Below are positions 43,244 through 51,533 of a DNA stretch of 64,000 nt, in pieces; position 1 is the first letter of the stretch; the number at the start of each line of letters is the position of its first letter. Under the pieces are notes generated by a model. The model saw only the letters and a program-made list of their open reading frames with translations, ran no database searches and was not told the DNA's origin. The position numbers and the translations under genes were made by a program. The stretch comes from Paenibacillus_G elgii_A (lineage in GTDB: Bacteria; Bacillota; Bacilli; Paenibacillales; NBRC-103111), in the NCBI GenBank assembly GCA_042219835.1, contig JBHJMN010000010.1:62001-126000 (forward strand). The letters run 5' to 3'.

Positions 43244-43385
43244 AACATCTGACCTCCTGTTTTTTGCGTGACGTTACGTTGAGTTAGCTACGTTCCCATT
43301 ATCTTGGATTTTCGAAAAAAAACCCATGCAAAATCCTCATGTGTTCTATCGAAATCCTCATGTGTTTTGGGAGGGAGGGGAATGC

Positions 43386-43418
43386 AAAAAAACGTCCTTC
43401 GGATTCACAAAGGACGTT
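43386..43418 (-). terminator. Terminator after the sensing operon
   Basis: Stem AACGTCCTT (43391-43399) with AAGGACGTT (43410-43418); on the minus strand it is followed by a T run (A run on plus, 43386-43392). It separates the sensing operon from mglB, so the mgl genes have their own promoter. Confidence 0.85.
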
Positions 43419-43547
43419 CCTTTTATGGGGAGAGCCAACGATAGCTGTGATATTACGTTTACGATTTTACATTTTCATCCAATTCTTTGATCGTACAATT
43501 CCAAAATGTCAAAAGCGACCGCTCATGCGGCCACCCTCTCCATTTTT

Positions 43548-44534
43548 TTACTTCACAAAAGGAAACAGCAGCTTCTGGTTGTCCGACCAGAACATGTTGT
43601 CTTGATCGATTACCTTCGTTCCGGTATCGAAGCGGGCGGGCACCTTCTTGCCCTCCAAGGCTTCCACCGCATATTTGACGCCCAGGTAGCCCATGCTGAA
43701 CGGATTTTGGATAATCGTCGCCTGAATGACGCCTTCCTGCAGCGATTCGATATTTTCGGCCGTGCTGTCGAACGTGACGGCCTTTACTTTTCCTTCCAGC
43801 CCCATCTCCCCAATCGCCCGGACAACCTCGATGGACGAAACGGCATGCAGCGCGACGATCCCGTCTACAGGCTCCTGCAGGAGCCGACGGATTTGCCGCG
43901 CGCACGGAGCGGGGTCCGAGGCGCACTCGACCTGCTCCACCACCTTCATCTGGCTGTGCTTGGCTAGTTCGTCCAGCACACCCCGCTCCCGCTGCTCGGT
44001 CGTCCTCACGCTTGGCTTGAAGCCGATCACCGCGATGCGCCCCCGGCTCCCGACCAGCGACGCCATTTTGAGCCCCGCCTTGCGTCCGGCCTCGAAGTTG
44101 TCGATGCCGATGAAGCTGCGCACCCGCGTCGAGTCGATCTCCGTATCGATGGCGATGACTGGCATGCCTCGCTCCGCCGCTTGTCCGGCCGCTTCCGCCA
44201 GCGCCTGATCGTCGTTGGCCGCCAGGACCAGCGCAGCCCGCTTATAGTTGACCGCTTCGTTCACGAGCTGAATTTGGCCCCGCACGTCCTCTTCCTGCTC
44301 GGGCGCCCCGACCGACAGCTCGACGCCGAACTCTTTTGCCGCAGCTTCGGCCCCCGTGCGCACCGTTTTCCAATAATCGCTGTTATGCGTCTTCAGAACA
44401 AGCGCAACTTGCTTCTTCGGCTCCGCGATGTGCGGCTCGGTGTTCTCGCTCCCGCAAGACGGAAGCAGCAGGAGGCAGAGCAAGGCTGCAAGCAGCACCG
44501 GAACCGCTCGAATCGCTGCGTTTCCGCTTGTCAT
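43548..44534 (-). CDS. Sugar-binding lipoprotein of the sensing operon (YtfQ/RbsB type)
   Basis: 328 residues from ATG 44532-44534, which overlaps the kinase stop as ATGA and follows GGAGGAGCG. Lipobox LLPSC. Sugar-binding fold of the RbsB/MglB class: VALVLKTHNSDYWKTVRTGA, AAERGMPVIAIDTEIDSTRV, SFIGIDNFEAGRKAG and AVTFDSTAENIESLQEGVIQ. It is not next to any permease; translation is coupled to the kinase. The likely job is to present a sugar to the sensor kinase rather than to import it. That is inference from gene order. Confidence 0.88.
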   Translation of the reverse strand: MTSGNAAIRAVPVLLAALLCLLLLPSCGSENTEPHIAEPKKQVALVLKTHNSDYWKTVRTGAEAAAKEFGVELSVGAPEQEEDVRGQIQLVNEAVNYKRAALVLAANDDQALAEAAGQAAERGMPVIAIDTEIDSTRVRSFIGIDNFEAGRKAGLKMASLVGSRGRIAVIGFKPSVRTTEQRERGVLDELAKHSQMKVVEQVECASDPAPCARQIRRLLQEPVDGIVALHAVSSIEVVRAIGEMGLEGKVKAVTFDSTAENIESLQEGVIQATIIQNPFSMGYLGVKYAVEALEGKKVPARFDTGTKVIDQDNMFWSDNQKLLFPFVK

Positions 44535-46327
44535 CGCTCCTCCGCCCCTTCCGTTCGAATCACCGGAAGCCACATCGTCACCGTGGTGCCTTCCTCCAGC
44601 CGGCTCTCGATCTCCAGCCCGTAGGCTTCGCCGTAGCCAAGCCGGATACGCTCATGCACGTTGCGAAGGCCGACGGAAGAGCCTTCGCCGCTTGCCGCCT
44701 CGCCCGTCAGCAGCCGTTCCAGCTTGTCCGCCGGGATGCCGAGCCCGTTGTCGATGATCTGCAGCCGCACCTTTTCCCCGGCGAATTCGGCGGTGATCCG
44801 AATGAAGCCTTCATCCGCCATCATTTCGATACCGTGGTAGATCGCGTTCTCCACGATCGGCTGCAAAATCAGCTTCAGCGTCCGGCAGCCCAGGACCTCC
44901 GGCTCCGCTTCGATCGCGAACTCAAATTTGTTCTTGTACCGCATCTTCTGGATGATCAAATAATTGCGGACATGCTCCAGCTCGTCCTGCACAGAGATGA
45001 TGGTCTGGCCTTTACTGAGGCTGATGCGGAAAAATTTCGACAGCGCCGTAATCATCGTAATGACCTCTTCGCTCTTGCCTCCGCCAGCCAGCCGCACGAC
45101 GGAATTCAGCGTATTATACAGAAAATGCGGGTGAATCTGCGCATGCAGCACTTCAAGCTCGCCCTTACGCTTCGCTTCCTGCTCGCGGATGATTTGGCCC
45201 ATCAGCTCGCGGATGCGGGCCACCATATAATTGAACCGGCGCGACAGCCGTCCTACCTCGTCGTCGCCCTGCACCTGGATGTGAATATCGAACACTCCCT
45301 GCTCCACCTTGCTCATTGAACGCTCCAGCCGGCGGATCGGCTGCGAAATTTTGGCCGACATGAACGCCGAGATCAGCAGCACGAAGACGACGACAAACAG
45401 CAGCAGCCAGGCGATGAAGCCGCCGATTTCCTTTTTGGCAGTCACAATTTCGTCCATATAAGAAACGCCGATGATTTTCCAGCCGATGTTGTTGACCGTT
45501 GCGATGGTGATCAGCCGCTTGTCGCCGCTGGAGGAATCGAGATAGTTGCCGTACGTGTATTTGAGCGCCTGTTCCACATTTTCGTATTTCAGGCCGATAT
45601 AAATGAGCTGCTGCTGAGGGTGGTACACGATATTGCCTGCGGACTCGTCAATGATGTATACGTAGCCTTTCTTCCCCAGGCTGACCCGACGGCACAGGTC
45701 GTCGATCGTTTTGAAGTTGAAATCGACGAGCAGCACGGCGTTCCGCTTCTCGCCGCCGCGTTCGATCGTAATCTGCTTGCTCATGGACACGACCCACGTG
45801 TATTTGCCCTTATACAAATTCTGGATGTGCGGCAGCGAGAAGGTCAGATGGTTCGGGTTTTCCAGCGCCGTCTTGAACCAGCTCTGCTCGGTCAGCTTCG
45901 TGTTCTTGCGCATCTCCATGACCGGAAGCCCCGCCATCGGCTCGCCGTCTGCTGTAAACAGCGCCATCGATACGATATCCGTGCGGCTGTCCAGTATCGT
46001 GCCGAGCTGCTCGGTCAGCCGTCCTTCTCCCGATACGAAGGAATTCATCCGCACCTTTTGCTCCACGGTTTGAAACACCTGCGACATATTTTGCAAGTAG
46101 ATTTCGAGGTTGTATTTGACCTGCGCGACGATCTGTTCATTGCTGAGAAACGTATTCTGCTCCGCCGTCTTCGTAAATTTGTTGTACAGCATCACGCTGA
46201 CGAACGCCATCACAAGCAGCGTCAGCAGCGTAAACGACGCGGTGATGATCACCTGAATGCTCTTGACCTTCCACGTATAAACAACGGATGCAGCCATCCG
46301 CCGAAGCCCTCGGGCCACCCGCTTCAT
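44531..46327 (-). CDS. YesM-type sensor histidine kinase of the sugar-sensing operon
   Basis: 598 residues. Membrane helices near 22-44 and 300-322 flank a dCache-like extracellular domain (about 50-295). HAMP (about 320-375), then His_kinase box with HPHFLYNTLNSVVRLAGGGK near 399, the N box ENAIYHGIEMM and G box DNGLGI, ending GLRNVHERI. It overlaps the regulator gene before it and the binding-protein gene after it by ATGA. It likely detects the loaded sugar-binding lipoprotein. Confidence 0.93.
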   Translation of the reverse strand: MKRVARGLRRMAASVVYTWKVKSIQVIITASFTLLTLLVMAFVSVMLYNKFTKTAEQNTFLSNEQIVAQVKYNLEIYLQNMSQVFQTVEQKVRMNSFVSGEGRLTEQLGTILDSRTDIVSMALFTADGEPMAGLPVMEMRKNTKLTEQSWFKTALENPNHLTFSLPHIQNLYKGKYTWVVSMSKQITIERGGEKRNAVLLVDFNFKTIDDLCRRVSLGKKGYVYIIDESAGNIVYHPQQQLIYIGLKYENVEQALKYTYGNYLDSSSGDKRLITIATVNNIGWKIIGVSYMDEIVTAKKEIGGFIAWLLLFVVVFVLLISAFMSAKISQPIRRLERSMSKVEQGVFDIHIQVQGDDEVGRLSRRFNYMVARIRELMGQIIREQEAKRKGELEVLHAQIHPHFLYNTLNSVVRLAGGGKSEEVITMITALSKFFRISLSKGQTIISVQDELEHVRNYLIIQKMRYKNKFEFAIEAEPEVLGCRTLKLILQPIVENAIYHGIEMMADEGFIRITAEFAGEKVRLQIIDNGLGIPADKLERLLTGEAASGEGSSVGLRNVHERIRLGYGEAYGLEIESRLEEGTTVTMWLPVIRTEGAEER

Positions 46328-47979
46328 CCGCGCTGTCCCTCCATGGCGGCGCTCCGGTATTCCTTCGGCGAGACGCCGACATGCTTGCGGAAGCTGAAGC
46401 TGAAGTAGTTCGGCTCCGCATACCCGACCCGCCCGGCGATCTCGAACGCTTTAAGATCGGTCGTCCGCAGCAGCTCCTTCGCCGCTTCCATCCGAATGTG
46501 CATCAGGTAGTTCACGAACGTCATTTTCGCTTCTTTCTTGAAAATGCTGCTGAAATAACCGGCGCTGATATGCAGATGGCCGCATACTTTCTGGATCGAA
46601 ATGTCGGTTTCGTGGTAATGGCGCTTCGTATAGTCGATCGCCTGCTCCACCAACGATTTGTACGTATACTGCCGCTGGCTCGCGATGCTGTTCATAATGC
46701 TTGTGCACAGCCCGAGAATGCGGTTCTTCGCTTCCTGCAAGCTTGTGAACTTGTGCAGCTCCGCGAAAGGTATGAAGTCCGGCCCGAGCACCGCTTCCAA
46801 GTCGACATTCGCGTCTTTGGCCGCTTTAAGTATGGCGGTTAGCATTTCCATCAAATAAATCTGGTAATCCTTGAACGACACCTGCGTTTCGCCGATGCCG
46901 TGAAACAAGCCATCCACCGTCTCCTGAATTTCCTGCGAGGTGCCGACCTTCAGACAGCGGATCAGCGCATGCTCCTTCAATTCGTCGAAACGCAGCTTCT
47001 CGACGAAACGCGTCTCCACATCGTCGATGCAAATGATCCGGTTGCCCCCGAGAATGCCGCGGTAATCGAGCGCCAATACCGCATCCTTATATGAATAGGA
47101 CACATCCGTTAATTCGCCGCATACGGTGCCGACGCCGATCGTGACGGTAAATTTCAAATATTTCGCAATGCTCTGCCGGATATCCTCCAGTGCAGTAAGC
47201 GTTTTCTTAAGTGCGGAAGCTTCGCCCTCCGTCCCCTGACCGGTTACCGTCAAAAGCACCAAGTAATCGTTATGCAAAAACACCCGCCCCAAGCGGTGCT
47301 TCTCGACGATTTCTTCGGCAATGTTCAGCACGGCGAAGCGTTTCAGCTCCGTGTCCTTCGAGACTTTGAGCGAGGCTTCGGCTGCCCCCTCCGTGTCCTC
47401 GCTGTCGCCCGTATCCATGCTGATGACGGATACGACGTAGGCGTCCGCCGCCAGCCCCAGATTGTAGCTGCGGCACTTCTCCTCGATTTCGTGCCGCGGC
47501 AGCTTCCGCGCAACCAGCGAGGCGAGGAAAACCTCGCGCAGCACGGGCAGACTTCTACGGTAATGCTCCTGCAGCGTCTGGACGTTTTCCTTCTCCGCCG
47601 CTTCTTCGTCAATCCGGCGCTTGATCTTCACCAGCACGTCGATCAGCTCCTGCGCCGAATACGGCTTGAGCACATATTCGTCGATATGCAGCTTGACCGC
47701 TTTTTGCGCATATTCGAACTCGTCGAAGCCGGTCAGGATGACGATCTTCGTCGCTTCGTACCGCTGCCTGATCCACGCCGCGAGCTGCAGCCCGTCCATA
47801 AACGGCATTCGGATGTCGGTGACGACGACGTCCGGCGCCTGCCGTTCAAACAGCTCCGCCGCCTCCTGACCGTTTTCCGCGGTTTCGATCACTTCGAATC
47901 CATGGCGGGCCCAGTCAATCTCCCGCAGGATGCCTTCGCGCACATCTTCTTCGTCTTCCACAAGCATAAGCTTATACAT
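46324..47979 (-). CDS. YesN-type response regulator, AraC-family output
   Basis: 551 residues from ATG 47977-47979; the frame is open to 48132 but lacks a start with a site. Receiver: VEDEEDVREGI, phosphorylatable Asp55 in VVTDIRMPFMDG, Lys in YVLKPYSAQEL. A middle region of about 300 residues is unassigned. C-terminal AraC domain: DISIQKVCGHLHISAGYFSS and EIAGRVGYAEPNYFSFSFRK. First gene of the regulator-kinase-binding protein operon; it probably activates mglBAC. Confidence 0.93.
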   Translation of the reverse strand: MYKLMLVEDEEDVREGILREIDWARHGFEVIETAENGQEAAELFERQAPDVVVTDIRMPFMDGLQLAAWIRQRYEATKIVILTGFDEFEYAQKAVKLHIDEYVLKPYSAQELIDVLVKIKRRIDEEAAEKENVQTLQEHYRRSLPVLREVFLASLVARKLPRHEIEEKCRSYNLGLAADAYVVSVISMDTGDSEDTEGAAEASLKVSKDTELKRFAVLNIAEEIVEKHRLGRVFLHNDYLVLLTVTGQGTEGEASALKKTLTALEDIRQSIAKYLKFTVTIGVGTVCGELTDVSYSYKDAVLALDYRGILGGNRIICIDDVETRFVEKLRFDELKEHALIRCLKVGTSQEIQETVDGLFHGIGETQVSFKDYQIYLMEMLTAILKAAKDANVDLEAVLGPDFIPFAELHKFTSLQEAKNRILGLCTSIMNSIASQRQYTYKSLVEQAIDYTKRHYHETDISIQKVCGHLHISAGYFSSIFKKEAKMTFVNYLMHIRMEAAKELLRTTDLKAFEIAGRVGYAEPNYFSFSFRKHVGVSPKEYRSAAMEGQRG

Positions 47980-48119
47980 CGGTCGCAGCCTCGCTTCGTT
48001 ACGCCTCAAGCGGGAACCGGCGTTCCCGGCTTCGGCGGTACGGAATATTATGACAACAAATATACCAGTAGGGCGCCCCGTTTGAAAAGTGAAGGAGATA
48101 GGTGCTGCGCCAAGTCCCG

Positions 48120-48731
48120 CTACTTCCGGCACACCGCTACGCCGATAAAATACCGAATGCCGTCCCTCGGCTTCTCGAAGGTCACGCCCCGCTGGTAGTA
48201 AATGTCCACCTCGGCAAAGCCGGTGAACAACTCCTCGAACTGCTCCGGTGTGAGCTGGTGAACGTGAAACGGTTCGCTGGTCGGCATGCCCCGCCCCCGG
48301 CCGAACGGGCTGGACAGAACCAGAATTCCCCCGGGCTTCAGCATGCGGTAAAGGTTGTCTATGAACGTCCTGTCGTCCTTCAGGTGCTCAATCGTTTCAA
48401 AGCTCAAGATCGTATCGAACTGGCCGAGCCGCTCCGGAAGCTCCGGGTCGGTCGCGTCCCCTTGCACATACGTCACCTTCTGATGATGATACTCCCGACT
48501 TGCATATCGTAGCGTCTCTTCATCGTTGTCAACGGCGACGATTTCCGTCACTTCCCGTTTCCGCTCCTTGGCCGTCATATGGCTTCCGTATCCGGTTCCG
48601 CACGCAATATCCAGCACCCGTCCCTGCGCATAAGGAGCGGCAAAATAATATCTCGCGATATGCTCCAGCAGCATGCCGTTCGTCGGCTTCATCTGCTTGG
48701 GAATAATTCGTTCCCCCGTCCATTCGAGCAT
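48120..48731 (-). CDS. Class I SAM-dependent methyltransferase
   Basis: 203 residues from ATG 48729-48731, 6 bases after GAGGTG (GTG 48740 possible). Motif I VLDIACGTGYGSHM near 38-51, the acidic motif II in IVAVDNDEE, motif III QGDATD and FDTILSFETIEHL. The start MLEWTGERIIP matches a family with a Trp-Thr-Gly-Glu-Arg N-terminus. Substrate unknown. No biosynthesis genes adjoin it. Confidence 0.85.
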   Translation of the reverse strand: MLEWTGERIIPKQMKPTNGMLLEHIARYYFAAPYAQGRVLDIACGTGYGSHMTAKERKREVTEIVAVDNDEETLRYASREYHHQKVTYVQGDATDPELPERLGQFDTILSFETIEHLKDDRTFIDNLYRMLKPGGILVLSSPFGRGRGMPTSEPFHVHQLTPEQFEELFTGFAEVDIYYQRGVTFEKPRDGIRYFIGVAVCRK

Positions 48732-48808
48732 CTTCGTCACCTCACTCGAAACCTAAAAAGACCGCTCATCCAAGTTAACAACTTGAACGGCGGCTGTCAA
48801 ATGCGTGC

Positions 48809-49036
48809 CTATTCCTCTTGGCCGGCGTTAGCCGGACGCTGATCCAGCGTCGAGTTTACGATCACCGGCAGCATTCTCGTATCGCTGACCATGGGGGACT
48901 GGCACAACGGACACGTCGGGTTATGCTCGAACATAAAATTGTCCCGCATCCACCCGTTGCAATCTTCTTTTGTACAGGACCAGATCTTGGTCTCTTCTTT
49001 GGGGATCTCCTCAAACATCTTTTTACGATAATTCAT
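48809..49036 (-). CDS. YdjO-family cold-inducible-type zinc protein
   Basis: 75 residues from ATG 49034-49036, behind AAAGGGG. It matches the YdjO pattern: KIWSCTKEDCNGWMRDNF then CPLCQSPM, four Cys for one zinc. The family is common downstream or beside csp genes in Bacilli, as here, 74 bases from the cold-shock gene. Role unknown; association with RNA metabolism in the cold is assumed from context. Confidence 0.85.
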   Translation of the reverse strand: MNYRKKMFEEIPKEETKIWSCTKEDCNGWMRDNFMFEHNPTCPLCQSPMVSDTRMLPVIVNSTLDQRPANAGQEE

Positions 49037-49109
49037 GGCCATTCCCCTTTCCGATCTCAATACTAAAAGAAAAACCGCCCCTAACTTGCGTTAAGAGCGG
49101 GCTTGCTGC

Positions 49110-49313
49110 TTAGTAAACTTTGACTACGTTCTCGGCTTGCGGTCCGCGGTTGCCTTGAACAACGTTGAATTCAACGCGTTGGCCTTCGTCCAGGGACTTG
49201 AAGCCTTCGCCTTGGATCGCGCTGAAATGCACGAATACGTCGTTGCCGCCTTCAACTTCGATAAAGCCGTAGCCTTTCTCTGCGTTAAACCATTTTACTG
49301 TACCTGTTTGCAT
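49110..49313 (-). CDS. csp: Cold shock protein (CspA/CspB family)
   Basis: 67 residues: MQTGTVKWFNAEKGYGFIEV, then DVFVHFSAI and GQRVEFNVVQGNRGPQAENV, with the RNP1 (KGYGFIEV) and RNP2 (VFVHF) motifs. It binds single-stranded RNA and DNA as an RNA chaperone. GGAGGTCA precedes the ATG at 49311-49313; the ORF is open further up but that is the leader. It has a long 5' leader with a large hairpin. Confidence 0.96.
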   Translation of the reverse strand: MQTGTVKWFNAEKGYGFIEVEGGNDVFVHFSAIQGEGFKSLDEGQRVEFNVVQGNRGPQAENVVKVY

Positions 49314-49368
49314 GGGTGTGACCTCCACTAAATTAATATTAATATGCTCATTTTTAACCAAAATTAAA

Positions 49369-49478
49369 AAATTCACACATTGAAAAAAGTATCATGTAAA
49401 AAATGTCACCTTTTTCAATATGTGAATTTCGGTTTCATTTATAACATTGTTTTTATTTTACCACATTCCGTACTTAAA
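49369..49478 (-). promoter_or_regulatory. csp promoter and 5' leader with a 22-bp hairpin
   Basis: Minus strand: -35 TTGCCT, 17 bases, -10 TAAAAT (49455-49460), start near 49447, giving a leader of about 134 bases. In it, 49369-49390 pairs with 49408-49429, 22 bp with two mismatches and a 17-base loop. It resembles a cold-responsive leader structure but has no T run, so it is not a simple terminator. Confidence 0.7.
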
Positions 49479-49615
49479 GGCAAATATCCCCGTGGAACAA
49501 AATAAAGTTGGAATTCTAAAGATTTTTTTAGAAAAGAACACTAACTTTTGGCGAGGTCCCTGCCGATAGACTGAAAGGAAAGTCAAATTTTACTGTTGTT
49601 AATGGAGGAATTGCT

Positions 49616-49852
49616 GTGGATTACAATGCACCACAAAATCAGGAAAAGAGTTCTAAAAGCTTTGTAGGCACGTTGCTTCTTGCCTTCTTCTTTGGGTCGC
49701 TTGGCATGCATCGCTTCTACGCAGGCAAGGTCGGAACCGCTATCCTCATGATTTTTACCTTGGGCGGCTTCGGTATCTGGACATTGATTGATTTTATCAT
49801 GATCGCCGTTGGGCGTTTTACCGATTCTGAAGGAAAGCTGATCAAAAATTAA
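49616..49852 (+). CDS. TM2-domain membrane protein
   Basis: 78 residues from GTG 49616, 7 bases after GGAGG. TM2 signature: KSFVGTLLLAFFFGSLGMHRFYAGKVGTAI, two helices joined by a short turn, then IWTLIDFIMIAVGRFTDSEGK. Function of the family in bacteria is unknown. It is a single-gene unit with a terminator behind it. Confidence 0.93.
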   Translation: MDYNAPQNQEKSSKSFVGTLLLAFFFGSLGMHRFYAGKVGTAILMIFTLGGFGIWTLIDFIMIAVGRFTDSEGKLIKN

Positions 49853-49878
49853 TTCCCATTGCCTCAATTTTTGTACAG

Positions 49879-49907
49879 AAAACTGCTGCTGCGCGGCAGT
49901 TTTTTGC
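49879..49907 (+). terminator. Terminator after the TM2 gene
   Basis: AAAACTGC with GCAGTTTTTT (49896-49906), loop TGCTGCGCG. Confidence 0.8.
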
Positions 49908-50104
49908 ATTCGCGCTTGTCCGGGAATTAGAGGGTCGCCGCGATATGTTTTTACAAGTTTGCTTCCTATACCGTTACGCCGGCTTAGTGTGAATTATTCT
50001 GTTTGTTTCGTTTTGTAATCTAATTGAAATATAATTATCATCGTTCTTTAATGTTCGCAGGCTATAATAATCCTTGACCCCCTTTTTAATATATAAAACC
50101 TTTA

Positions 50105-50136
50105 GACCCACAGCCCGTTGCTTGTGGGTCTCTTTC
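50105..50136 (+). terminator. Orphan terminator-like hairpin in an otherwise geneless gap
   Basis: GACCCAC (50105-50111) with GTGGGTC (50124-50130), then TCTTTCT. No gene lies between the TM2 gene and 50451; the gap 49911-50450 is AT-rich, contains this hairpin, the DnaA-word repeat and a second terminator. A small untranslated transcript may end here. Confidence 0.45.
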
Positions 50137-50210
50137 TGTCTACGGTCAAATTTAACAAATATTGGAATAATAAAGAACCAAACCCATGGAAATGAAATTC
50201 CCAAATCCCG

Positions 50211-50314
50211 ATGTGCATAACCTATTCTGTGAATATGTGAATAACAAAAGCCAATAGGCGGTTTTTTTCGTGCATAGGCTGTTTATTGTGTGTATAACTC
50301 CGTGGATAACTATG
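50211..50314. repeat. 104-bp dispersed repeat with DnaA-box-like words, copy 1
   Basis: Near-copy of 56143-56246. On the minus strand it carries TTATGCACA (50212-50220), TTATTCACA (50236-50244), TTATACACA (50289-50297) and TTATCCACG (50301-50309): three perfect and one 8/9 match to TTATNCACA. A hairpin-prone core with AGCC...ATAGGCT lies between them. Confidence 0.75.
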
Positions 50315-50384
50315 TACCCGCGCCGGAAATTCACCCAAAAGCAGGACACCTAATTGGTAATTGGCATAGCTTCAACCATGGCAA

Positions 50385-50439
50385 AAAAGACTTCTTCCCC
50401 CAGAACGCCTATGCGATACCTAAGGTCATGAAGTCTTTT
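50385..50439. terminator. Bidirectional terminator-like hairpin after the 156-residue protein gene
   Basis: AAAAGACTTC (50385-50394) pairs with GAAGTCTTTT (50430-50439) across a 35-base loop. It lies just behind the minus-strand gene ending at 50451. Confidence 0.5.
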
Positions 50440-50450
50440 CCACAATCGTA

Positions 50451-50921
50451 TTATTGCTTCTTGTTGTGCATCGACCGCAGCACTGTGCGGAATTCGTCGT
50501 CCTTCATAGGAGCAGCTTCGCCGGCTTTCTCGGACGGCATCCCAGACTTTGCCGGTTGGACGAACCCGCGCAATGCCTGTCGATATTCCGGATCGGCTAG
50601 CTTGGCCGAAGTCCGCGCAGCTTCCGCATCGGCTTCGGGAGCAAGCGCCCGGCCGGATTGTGCTATGGGGTTATGTGAAGCACGAACCTCCGCTCCTTGT
50701 TCCGCCGCCGAAGTTCCTTGGACCGTTCTGGCCTTGACTCTCTCCTGATCCGCCGCGGACTCTTCCGCTCGTGGCCCCTGCTCCGGCGCCTCCTCCGCAT
50801 GGCCGGGAAACTGCCGCTCGCTCCGGGGGACCGGCGCTGACATCATCGATCGCATATTATACATAATAAGAACAATAACCAGAATGACGGCTATGGCTAT
50901 GCAAATGACAGGAACGGTCAT
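50451..50921 (-). CDS. Single-pass membrane protein with disordered acidic/Ala-rich tail
   Basis: 156 residues. One N-terminal membrane helix (VPVICIAIAVILVIVLIMY), then a hydrophilic, Ala/Glu/Arg-rich low-complexity section and a short conserved-looking end (EFRTVLRSMHNKK). No family recognised. It may belong with the flavodoxin gene 36 bases upstream. Confidence 0.6.
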   Translation of the reverse strand: MTVPVICIAIAVILVIVLIMYNMRSMMSAPVPRSERQFPGHAEEAPEQGPRAEESAADQERVKARTVQGTSAAEQGAEVRASHNPIAQSGRALAPEADAEAARTSAKLADPEYRQALRGFVQPAKSGMPSEKAGEAAPMKDDEFRTVLRSMHNKKQ

Positions 50922-50956
50922 CTCGCTTCCTCCTTCCGTCCGCTTGAGTCATCCGC

Positions 50957-51484
50957 TCAAGAACGCGCAAATCTCCGCGTAACCTCGGCAATCCGCTTCC
51001 CGAAAGCCCGGCCCAGCTCTTCACCCTGCCCGCTGAGCAGCTCATCGCTATCGATCGGGCACGTCACGCCTACGCCGTAATACGAGCCGTACGTGGCGTT
51101 TTCCGGCAGATTGCCGGGCAGACCGACCACGATCATGCCTTGATGCAGCATCGGCGTCATCAGGCTGACCATCGTCGATTCGAGGCCTCCGTGCTCCGTC
51201 GCCGTCGTGCAGAACACGCCGCCGATTTTATCAATCAGCTTGCCTTGCGCCCACAAATAGCCAAGCTTGTCGATCCACGCTTTAAGCCCGGCGCTGATCG
51301 TTCCGAAATGCCCGGGACAGCCCCAAACAATCGCATCCGCTTCCGGTAGATCTCGCACGTCCGCTTCCTGCACGCTGCGCACCTGCACCTCGGCGTTTTC
51401 AACGAGGGCGGCTCCCGCCGCGATGGCGTGCGCCAATGCCTCGGTATGTCCGCCTTCGCTATCGTATACGATATATAGTTTCAC
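50957..51484 (-). CDS. WrbA-like flavodoxin/NAD(P)H-quinone oxidoreductase
   Basis: 175 residues from GTG 51482-51484, behind AAGGAGGGG. Flavodoxin fold: KLYIVYDSEGGHTEALAHAI (FMN phosphate loop), DAIVWGCPGHFGTISAGLKAWID and VFCTTATEHGGLESTMVSLM, matching the WrbA/flavodoxin-reductase group. It would reduce quinones by two electrons. It sits directly downstream of the EmrAB-type efflux operon on the same strand, possibly co-expressed as drug-stress defence. Confidence 0.85.
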   Translation of the reverse strand: MKLYIVYDSEGGHTEALAHAIAAGAALVENAEVQVRSVQEADVRDLPEADAIVWGCPGHFGTISAGLKAWIDKLGYLWAQGKLIDKIGGVFCTTATEHGGLESTMVSLMTPMLHQGMIVVGLPGNLPENATYGSYYGVGVTCPIDSDELLSGQGEELGRAFGKRIAEVTRRFARS

Positions 51485-51533
51485 TATGATCCCCTCCTTG
51501 TCCAAACCGTTTCCTTTCAGGTTCATCCGTGTC

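Noticed and set aside
42146..43252. 368-codon frame opposite mglB
   Set aside because: Exact shadow of mglB in a GC-rich gene; Arg/Val/Phe-rich nonsense without ribosome site or domain.
43255..43300. cre (catabolite) site before mglB
   Set aside because: ACGTT words are repeated, but nothing fits the TGWNANCGNTNWCA pattern well.
47272..48198. 308-codon frame opposite the response regulator
   Set aside because: Shadow frame; no motif, no ribosome site, overlaps a clear YesN gene.
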